Notes under the pieces: generated by a model
The model's database searches: none
Told to the model about the DNA's origin: nothing
Seen by the model: only the letters and a program-made list of their open reading frames with translations
Shown: piece after piece, positions 23,164 to 32,523 of the stretch
Layout: every line of letters begins with the position of its first letter
Numbering within the stretch: position 1 is the first letter of the stretch
From: Helichrysum umbraculigerum
Taxonomy: Eukaryota > Streptophyta > Magnoliopsida > Asterales > Asteraceae
Assembly: GCA_949592205.1 (NCBI GenBank)
Contig: CATIUR010000001.1
Span: 42,239,001-42,303,000, forward strand
Length of the DNA: 64,000 nt
Direction of reading: 5' to 3'
Translations under genes and position numbers: made by a program

Positions 23164-25332
23164 ACTACTTTATTTAAATGTTAGTGTTTTTATTTAATTA
23201 TTGTAATGCTTTTTTTTATAATTATTGTAATGTTTTTTTTAGTTATTGTAATGTTTTTTTTTAATTTATCGTAATGTTTTTATATTAATGAAATGTGTTT
23301 TATTTTAACTATTTAATTAATTAGTCAGTGGGTTCCAGAAATAATGAAGTGATGGAGTACTGATGACAGGGGTCTGTCAGTTTCTATCAGTTTTTAAAAA
23401 AGCTGACATGGCAATGACATGGCACGTCAATTTATGTCAGTTTCTGCCACGATTGGGAATGGTCAAAGTTTCATTTTCTCCTTCTTGCTTCTCTCTTCCG
23501 CATCATTTTGTATGAAATCTTTTATAAGCTCTTTTTCTTTAGCGATTACTAGTTTTTAAACTTTATTTATATTAGAACTAAAACGAAAACCACAAAAAGG
23601 TACAGAACTGTAAGAAATTTTAAATTATAAGGATTTTCATATGTGAGTAAATTCAATTATATGTGAATATTAATGTAGATTAAAGGTTAAAAATAAAATA
23701 TTTGAAAAATGTCAAAGTTACCTTTAAACTTAAATTTATATGTTTTTGTTCACATGTGCACATTTGGTATATGAACATGTGAACATTTCATATAATGTAT
23801 AATTTAATGTATATTTTGGTGAACTTTAATTTTTGTTGGTCAATAATATGAACATTAAATAACATTTACATAATTATGCATTTGACTTTTAACTATGATG
23901 CATGCAATCGTTAATGTCATGCATTGTATTTTATTACCATGATATACTATGCTTATACTTAAAAAGAAAAATAAGCGCATCGTACGTCAACCAAACGGAA
24001 CAACATTTGTTGATAAAAATATTATATTATTCTTAAATAAAGGTAAAATGAGTTAAATAAATGTTTGAGTAAATATTAATTTCAAATGGAGAAGTACAAA
24101 AAAAAAAATCAAATCAAGTTTAAAAAAGCTTAAATGTATTAAAGAAGCAACATGACAGACAAAAAATGCTTAAAAAGCTAAAATAGGTTTAAAATGTTAA
24201 ACTAAGGGTTAGAAAATAGTAAATGAATATACATAAGTGAATTTAAAGAATTTTTAATGAAGGTTGTAAGAAAAAAAAAGTGAAAAAAAAAATGAAATAG
24301 AAATAATAAAAGTTATATGAAAAATGAGGGGGAGAGAATATGAAAGGAAATGCAAGGGAGAAGAAAGTGGTAGAAGAACACATGTGACTATACTATTTGC
24401 TTCCTATCTTGCTACATAACTCCTCATTTTCTCAAGAACCACACCCATAAAATAAATATTTGGTATTTAGCTATTGAAATATTTATAAAATGTTTATTAG
24501 CTATTTGCATATCTTCGAGAAATAAATTCTTATTGACTGGTTTAGATTATCTAATATTCATCACCATATGAAATACATGTTCGAGACTATTAACCAGAAC
24601 AATACCTAAAATTGAAAATCATATTTATAGATATTTTTGCCAATAAGATTTTTTTTCCCTAAAATTGATCTAGGAGGGCATAAACATAAATAATTAGGAG
24701 TTGTACCTTGAAGGCATTTTTTCTAAACGATATGTCGTTTAAACTTCAACAAACATTCCATTAAACGAACACTCTGGGATTGTGTACCATTGCGCGGTAG
24801 TGATGGACCATAACAAATATCAATCACATGCAATGTGCGTATAGAATTCAATATTTCGTCATCAATATTAATGCATAAATAAATAGATTCAGAAACAAAT
24901 ACGTCTAAAAATGCTTCAAATTATTCTAAGCGAGTACGAAAGAATATAATGAAGATGCTTTCAAACTGACTCGCTTGAAAGAAACATATTTGATCCAAAC
25001 GGATTAGTGATTGCTAGAAACTTCAGTACTGTTGGAAACAATCAGAAACGACCAGAATTAATACGCCACCTTCGCTTTGTGCGGGTACACGGTTAGTATA
25101 ATCTTATAAAACTATGTTAAAAAAAATGCATGTTCATTTAACTCTTGTTATCAATTCTAATATTCCATTTTAATCGACCTCTACATTCAAAAAAATATCC
25201 GATCACGGAACACTACTAAATTGTAGATCTATAATAATAAATGGTTTAATTTGTTTCTATTGGATTTTATATTTTCAAGTTTCAAAAACGAATATCTCTA
25301 TTTGGTGACAACTCTACATTGCTAAAATAATA
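23164..25332. other. AT-rich stretch without gene
   Basis: Begins with repeats of ATTGTAATGTTTTTTT (23200-23280), like a 3' UTR or transposon subterminal zone. Near 23457-23464 is GAATGGTC, the inverse of GACCATTC at 20073 and 20084. The rest is AT-rich with no gene, RNA or clear repeat recognised. Confidence 0.5.
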
Positions 25333-25583
25333 CTCCCTCCGTCCCATATTTATAGTCCAGTATTCCTTTTATGGATGTCCCAATTTTATTGTCCACTTCT
25401 ATATATAGATAAGAATAATGAGATAAAGTTCCTTTTTACCCCTAGTGTATATATGTAAGACAAAAAAAGTAGGTAAAAAGTAGAGGGTAAAAATGACATC
25501 TTACCAAAAAGTAAGAGAGATGATTATGTTTTCATAAACTGCGTATTTTTTGTCTGGGGACAATAAAATTGGGACGGAGGGAG
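25333..25583. mobile_element. Stowaway MITE (Tc1/mariner)
   Basis: Terminal inverted repeats CTCCCTCCGTCCC...GGGACGGAGGGAG with TA duplicated at 25331-25332 and 25584-25585. 251 bp, non-coding, AT-rich centre. Ends and target are those of plant Stowaway elements, moved by mariner-like transposase in trans. Confidence 0.97.
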
Positions 25584-25723
25584 TACTATAAACTTGAACC
25601 ACTATTCATTAGAAAGAAAAGTAAATATATTTTGTGGATTAAGATGATACTTCTAGGAATTTATCTAAAGTACGTGATAATAATTTATTAGGAAATATTC
25701 CGTGTAGAAAAACTACACGGATT

Positions 25724-25728
25724 CAAAT
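25724..25728. other. Target-site duplication CAAAT (left) of solo LTR 1
   Basis: CAAAT here and at 41373-41377 flank the two halves of the LTR and define its ends. Confidence 0.93.
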
Positions 25729-27650
25729 TGTAACACCCCACAAATTTAAACGCGACTATAAACGTTAATCATTTGCATTATTAGGCTAATTCCCTACTTG
25801 AGTGAATTCACAACTACTTTTAGAGGTAAGTCTAGCAAAGCCCAACTAGTTGATACGCGTAGTATAACATTTCGTAATTAGTTGTAATTGCGTACAAAAC
25901 GATTGGAACAAACGCGACAAAAATATACGACTGTTGGTGAACAAAATTTATTTAATAAAACGAAAGTTATTAAATAACGTTAACAAATAATAAATATTAA
26001 GTCGATAATATTTACAATTATTTCGTAATGAAAAACGTTTAATTCGTTCATTTAGATAAAACAAAGTTTAAAATTTAGAAACTCAACTAAATAAATTTTA
26101 TAAGTTCTATAAAACATTTCAATTAAAAATATAATAAAAAGTGTATTTAAAAATTTATTATTTAAAATATTGTAACATTTAACAATCGGGTAAACGAACA
26201 CGGGCTAAATACCACAAAATGGTGACAAAAATCACCACCTCATACCCACCTCCACCTCCCTCTTTCATTTCATTTCCATCTTTCCTTTCTCTGTCTACTC
26301 CCTTTTCCTCTCATCTCTCTCTCTCTCTAAAATAAACCAAAAATCACACAAATCATACAAAAACCACAACAAAAACGCACCGAATCACCGAGCTCCTTTG
26401 GAGAAAAACATTCACGGGATCACGATCTACCTTTCTACTTTTTCGAATTTTAAAACCGACATCGCGTAAGTTTCCGACACCTTCGTAAACTATTAGATTT
26501 TGACGTTTCCTTTAATATTTCTTGTTTATAATACTTAGATTATCATGCTTTAGTGTTCTATCGACCGAAAATGTCCAAAATTTGACCCGAAACTCGTTAT
26601 TTTCGAGCTGTTCGTCGAACAGTCCATTACGTCGCATCTGGCTTGGGCTAAATGCGACATCAGTCACAACGTCGCACATAGCGACGTAACACCTAATGTC
26701 GCATTAAGTTGCGAAGTCGCACATAGCGACGTCGACCCTTACGTCGCACCAAATCTTGATGTCGCATATAGCGACGTAGACCCTAATGTCGCACGCAACG
26801 TCGCACTTAACGTCGCAGGTTCCAGACTCTTAAAAACACATGATTTCACTAAGTATTTTAATTACCACTTGATTTTACACCGAAATGAAATTTCGAATGC
26901 ATTTTCGCTTAAGCAATGTAGTAGAAATAAAATATTTTGACCCCAACCAGGGGCTTTGCCCCTTGGACCCCACCAGGGGTTGCCACCCCTTGGACCCCGC
27001 TACCAGGGGCGCTGCCCCCGGACCCCCGTACACGATTTCCTACTTTATGATATTACAACGAAACTGCCAATAATACTTTGAAATATTTGTGCAAAATTAT
27101 CACCAACGAGTCGTATACATTTTCACAACAACGAAATACAAACGTAAACGTTAAACGAACACTTTGGACATAACTTGGTTGTATGAACATTAGCATGGAT
27201 GGTCGACTTAGACATCCACATACTCATTAAATCTCATACGTTTAGGGCGTTAGGGGATTCCGGACTAGACTTGGGCATTAGGCTTTGCTAGCACTCGAAC
27301 ACTTTCAACTCAACAGGTGAGTTCACAGCCCCTACTTTTACTGTTTTAACTGCTTTTGAACAGGGGTGGAAAACATAGTCAAACGCTTTTATACAAACAT
27401 GGTTGTATACTTGTTTTACTTGAACGATTAGAGTACATTGAACCGTTAAACCATTACACAAATTTGGACGATTATGAAATAACGTTTTCATACTACAACA
27501 CTGTAAACGTATAAAACTTGTTTGATAAACCGGAGAACGACCGGTACTAAATTGAAAACACTGGAGAACGACCATCAATGCTTTCACAAAACTGATTGGG
27601 TAACTACTAGATCCTTCTGACATGGATCCATTATACCTGTTGAACACATG
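25729..27650 (+). repeat. Solo gypsy LTR 1, left part
   Basis: Begins TGTAACACCCC. Carries an array of GTCGC/GCGAC stem-loops (26630-26830), the GC-rich block (26941-27029), a CACCAACGAGTCGTATAC variant of the shared block (27100) and donor-like CAG|GTGAGT (27316/27317). Interrupted at 27650 by element C; it resumes at 40549. Without the insert the LTR is about 2.75 kb. With CAAAT on both outer sides and no internal region, it is a solo LTR left by LTR-LTR recombination. Confidence 0.93.
26630..26830 (+). repeat. Stem-loop array ACGTCGC-acata-GCGACGT
   Basis: Repeated inverted pairs such as ACGTCGC / GCGACGT with a five-base ACATA loop (about 26674-26692), and further GTCGCA...GCGACGT copies near 26725 and 26760. 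The counterpart of the arrays in LTRs A, B, C and E. Confidence 0.8.
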
Positions 27651-30600
27651 TGTGACACCCGACCAATTAGGGCTAGTCTTAGTTCCTAATCATTGTGCTA
27701 ATACATGTAATTAGGGTGAATTATGTGTATCATTATGTGTATTAATATATGTTATTATATTTGCACACATTTGCGATTTGTTTAAATCGTACATTTTATT
27801 GCCGGATGGAGTCCGACACAGTTTAAATACGACGTTGGTGAACACAATTCTATAAATAACTTTAATCTATTTTTAGAAGTTATTTATCATTATCTATTAT
27901 TTTGATAAAATAATACTCGAAAGACTTAGGCGTTTTGGTTAAAACGTCTCAAATGCAAAGAAAACGCGAGAATTTAATTCAGCGACCAAATAAACGTCAA
28001 TAATTATTTTGGCAACATAAATTAAGTATTTTGAATAATACTTCAATGGAAATTTATCCAAATTATATCGTTAATCTAAACGACTCAAAATAACGTTACG
28101 CGATTAAACCGCCGTAGAACGTGCACGCAAATCGAGGCTAATAATCTAACGAAACATTTTTTTACAAGTGTTTCCAAGTACTATATTAAATATTTCAAGT
28201 AGAAATATCGAAACTCAAATCGTTAAATAAAAACGTCAACTAAACATTTAACGTACGAATAAACGTTTAAACAATCGGGTAAACAAACGTAAAACGCAAC
28301 GATTTAAGCTAGAAATGTGAAATGACCAAAATACCCCTTGTGGGGCCACCATGAGGGCCGGCCACCCCATGTGGTCACCACCCTTCATGCCCTCTCTTGT
28401 TACATGCAAAAGCATGATGATATTCTTCACCATTTACACACTTCTCATTCATCACTCAAACACTCTTTCATTTCTACTCTCTCTATTCACTCTCTCCCTC
28501 TCAAAAATCTCTGGAAATTCCAGCCCCAAAACCACCTACAATCACCATAATCCACCATAAGCCACCACAAATCAAGAACAAAGGAAGGAAGCTAGCACTA
28601 AGACATCATCATTTTCATCATCTCTTCTTGTTCTTCATCAATTCTTGGTATAAATCATCACACCTTTTACTTATTTTACTTAAATACTACTGATTATGAT
28701 GTTATAATGTTCATCTATCATGAGTATGTCCAAACTTGGTGTTAAAAATCGTTTTTGCAACACAAACAAGAACATGCATGAAATCTGCCTAAAAATCGAC
28801 AGTTCACGAAAATAATCGTATAAAATCATCTGTTAAGAGTTAGAGGTCGAATTTTTTTTTTAAATTTTGCGTATCGAAAAGATCTACAACTTTCGTGTTT
28901 TACACTTTTTCCAGAAACGCTCTCATTTTTCTCTACGAGCCGATTTATAAGACTGACCAGGAAGTTTTTCGATAAAATGTGTTCGGTTGTTACGCGGCTT
29001 TATTTAACTATGTTAATGGACTTGTTAGAAGCTGAAAATTTGATATGTTAGTCAAGACACTTAGTAAATCAGTTGGTAAAAATTTGGAAGTTTGATTTGG
29101 ATTATAGATAGGTGAAATCAGTTGGCGTAATGAACCGACATAAACCGAAAACATTGAATCTTGAAGTTTAAGGTGTAAACATAAAACCGACATCTCGAAA
29201 CGACTACAATATGAAATGATAACTTTTATAACCTTTATTTACTGGAATATGACTTGAGTAAAATGGTTCGGGTCAAACCGTCATAGTTGACCACGTTTTT
29301 GGACTTAGCAAATTGAGACAGACTTAAGTGACGCATGATCCCTGAAATTATAGCGACACTTGGCAAGTGACGCTTGTAGTGACGCTACTTTATTATTTAC
29401 GACACTCCCATAGTGACGCCCTTATTATCTGAAAATGCTTATGTACGACACTATTTGAGTGACGCTTAGTCACCTTACCCGACACAACCTAAGTGACGCC
29501 TGAAGTGACTGAACTATTATATTAGCGGCACTTACCCTTAGTGCCGCCATGCCTTAGTGACGCCCGTATCCGACACTTCTTAAGTGACGCTATTTGAATC
29601 TGAAAACGCATATTATGCGGCACTTCCTAAGTGCCGCCCCTAACTAGCAAGTGACGCATGAAGTGTCGCATGAAACAGAATCCTTAAAAACTAGTTTTCT
29701 CACTAAGTGTTAAACTTCAAGCAACGTTAATACTTATACAATGCAACGTTATAACTCATGAAACATACTATACATATGAAAGTATAACATTATTCTAATA
29801 ATAATGTCTTAACGAATTATTATTACAAACTTTCACCAACGGGTCGTACACGTTTTTGATAAACAACATGAACAACTTATTTGGACATACTAGTTGATGA
29901 ACTAGCCTTAGGTGGACATTAACCCTCCACTTACATAGATGATCTTTCTAGACATCTACTCATACAACCTTATACGTTTAGGACGTTAGAAGGTTGCACT
30001 TTGGACCACACATTGCTTGCTAATTGATATTGCTTGCTTACATTTTGCTAGAACTCAGGTGAGTTTCATAGCCCCTCCTTTTTACAGTTTTATAACTATT
30101 TTGGGGGAGAATACATACTACAACTGTTTTATACAATTGCTCTGCAACTGCTTTGTATACATTTGAATTACACAACTGCTTTTATGAACACAAGTACCAT
30201 AAACAACGCTATACGGATTGCATGAGTTACACACTAATCCACAAAGGCCCTACACATCATAGTTTGTTAGTTTTGCTAAAGCGTGAATATTAGTAAATAG
30301 ATCTATTTGGGACTGACAATCCCCGTCCGAGTTAGTCGCGCTAACCTGTCAAACGGACGTATTAATATTTGTTCATAACGAGTGTACCGGATTAGACACT
30401 TGCATTGGGGCACCCACGATCGTGTACTCGAAAGAGGCACGGCACACATTGTTAAGCTTCGGACTATGAGCTCATGGCAAATGGTATACATCTTTTTGCA
30501 TTCGTGCAATTACATATTTACTTATCGTTTGTTAACGATACATCTTTTTGCATTCGTGCAATCACATATTTACTTATCGTTTGTTAACGATACATATTTT

Positions 30601-31177
30601 TGCATTTGTGCAATTACATATTTACTTATCGTTTGTTAACGATACATATTTTTGCATTCGTGCAATTACATATTTACTTATCGTTTGTTAACGATACATT
30701 TACTCAACACATTTACTTATCGTTTGTTAACGATACATTTACTTATCATTGTTGAATGATACAACGATTAAAATCTTGTGTTTCATAACTCGTGTTTCAT
30801 AACAATTGGTTTTATACCAACATTTAAACAACTCTATGAACTCACCAACTTTATGTTGACCCTTTTAGTATGTATTTCTCAGGTAACCCACGGCAGTAGG
30901 ACGCTTATGGATAGCGTAGCTCGAGTCGCATTGCTTTCAAAATCAAGGGACTTAGATTGCATTTTACTATAGTTAGTAGCTATGTAATCTACACATTGTA
31001 TGCGAACTCCATTGTTTTGTATAACGGTTGTAAACAATTTAAACTTATGGAATGTAATGTTTTCAAACGTCTCATATAGAGGTCGTTTGCTTTAATCTTT
31101 GTGTAATGATATTTGATTTGGTCGGCGCCCCCATGACAACTCATGTTTCCGCTGCCACGTGTTTTGGGGGTGCGACA
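27651..31177 (+). repeat. 5' LTR of element C
   Basis: 3,527 bp, TGTGACACCC to GGGGGTGCGACA. Contains the GCGnCACTT stem-loop array (29330-29690), CACCAACGGGTCGTACACG (29838), donor-like CAG|GTGAGT (30058/30059), conserved stem-loop (30324-30359), a 52-bp tandem repeat (30487-30740), branch point plus TTTCTCAG acceptor (30882) and a terminal hairpin (about 31063-31090). It would drive transcription of the element. Confidence 0.97.
30487..30740 (+). repeat. 52-bp tandem repeat in the 5' LTR of element C
   Basis: Four near-identical units beginning TACATCTTTTTGCATTCGTG, each ending in the inverted repeat ATCGTT..AACGAT, plus partial units. The same array is at 39853-40106 in the 3' LTR. It lies inside the putative leader intron. 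Confidence 0.9.
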
Positions 31178-31180
31178 GAT

Positions 31181-31193
31181 TGGTATCAGAGCC
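31181..31193 (+). other. Primer binding site (initiator tRNA-Met)
   Basis: TGGTATCAGAGCC three bases after the 5' LTR, the usual tRNA-iMet-complementary site of plant gypsy elements; minus-strand DNA synthesis starts here. Confidence 0.95.
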
Positions 31194-31498
31194 TAAGGTT
31201 ATAGCGAACTAGGATTGCATTAGTGACCTAGACTATAACCGTTAGGTTAGTATTCCTCATTTGTTATGACTGGTTCAGCAATTGCATCATTTGAATTTAA
31301 TTTAACATAGCTTGATCAACTATGTACAATTAAACAAGAATCGATGCAAGACCTGAAATGGTTATGGTGGATGGGAATGCATTAGAAGGCTTTGACCGAG
31401 GATAGAACGGGACCAACCTTATACGTTCTTATGTGCTAGGTTATTGTATTTACATATAACCTTAACCTTACGTATACTAAAACTCCTTGCCACAGAAA

Positions 31499-32218
31499 AT
31501 GGCAACCACTCCCACCGCTACGTCTCCCAACTCTGAGAATGAAGCCCAAACACGCCCCGCTACTGAAGGAATCGTTACTATGTCTTCAACACCAAACTCT
31601 CCTGAACGACTTTACTACATCACTGGCGAAGCCCGAGTGTTACGTACTCACCCAAGGGGTACCAGATCATCTCGAGCCAACCCTTACTCAAACTCCATTG
31701 CTAATACCACCTGCCGTCCATCATACCCTCGTAGATGGGACTGGCTACCTACAACTCTAAATACTTGGAGGTCTGAGGAAAACATGGAGGTTTCCGATGA
31801 TCCCATGGACATTTCTCCCTATACCCAAGAACCAACACACCACACTGTACCCGTGTTGACTGCCAGACTTCACCGCCACGAGGCAAGACTTGAAAGCCTG
31901 GAACGAGAACAATACATAGTGCAAACGTACTGGCTGCGCCAATCACATGACCGCATTGCACAACTGTTTCAAGACCAAGAAAACATGACAAATACTCGAG
32001 AAATGATGCACCAACACGTCATTGACGACAGAGGCGCGGTTGACCTTCTTCAAGCAAGGTTAGAAGAATGTGAACAACGTTCACGGGAAGCTGAAGAGTA
32101 CACCCGAGTACTAGAACAACGACTAACCTTGGCTGAGGATAATGCCAGACAAGCTGGCAGACTTGCAAGAAACGTGGACCGACTTGTCACACTAATGGAA
32201 CGAATAAACTTGCGTTAG
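31499..32218 (+). CDS. Accessory ORF1 of element C, coiled-coil protein
   Basis: 239 aa from the ATG at 31499 (MATTPTATSP) to TAG. The ATG is chosen because the homologous ORF in element E starts in the same context (CTGCCACAG..ATGGCAA). The first ~115 residues are Ser/Thr/Pro-rich and probably disordered. From about 118 to the end it is a continuous charged helix with Leu heptads, e.g. HRHEARLESLEREQ and RLEECEQRSREAEEY, ending LVTLMERINL. The element E homologue (60857-61366, minus) keeps RLEECEQRS, EDNARQ and VDRLV.LME.INL although the N-terminal halves differ, so the C-terminal coil seems to be under selection. It is not gag: gag with its zinc knuckles follows separately. Function unknown; a coil like this could form oligomers or bind Gag. 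TTGCCACAG just before the ATG looks like a splice acceptor. Confidence 0.85.
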   Translation: MATTPTATSPNSENEAQTRPATEGIVTMSSTPNSPERLYYITGEARVLRTHPRGTRSSRANPYSNSIANTTCRPSYPRRWDWLPTTLNTWRSEENMEVSDDPMDISPYTQEPTHHTVPVLTARLHRHEARLESLEREQYIVQTYWLRQSHDRIAQLFQDQENMTNTREMMHQHVIDDRGAVDLLQARLEECEQRSREAEEYTRVLEQRLTLAEDNARQAGRLARNVDRLVTLMERINLR

Positions 32219-32523
32219 AACTAGTTTGATCTTTATCTTGTAACCTATCGAGGCGGGATATGCCCGACTAATCTATCTTATGTTGTCTTTTGTAAACTCT
32301 TGAACTAAGACCGGACGTAGCACTGCCCGGCATGTTTTGTGAACTCTCAAGTATTGTAATCATTTGAACTCGCGCCTTTGTATGGTCATGAAATTTGCTT
32401 CCTTGTTTTTATTGAATATCTTGCTGTACATACTTGTTTTACCTTCTTGTGTACACCTGCAAAGACTTTAAGATCCTACTCACTGAAATCTTATGTGCCT
32501 TTTATTTTCTTTCTTTTAGAATC
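32219..32523 (+). other. ORF1-gag spacer of element C
   Basis: 305 bp without a separate gene. It ends TTTCTTTCTTTTAG|AATC just before the gag ATG, a good 3' splice site. Element E has a pyrimidine-rich stretch ending AG|AATC at the same place. Confidence 0.6.

Noticed and set aside
30382..30639. 85-codon frame with repeated IFTYRLLTIHLFAF-like text
   Set aside because: Translation of the 52-bp tandem repeat in the LTR; both LTRs show it because they are copies.
30487..30740. CRISPR-like direct repeat pattern
   Set aside because: Contiguous tandem repeat without spacers in a plant LTR.
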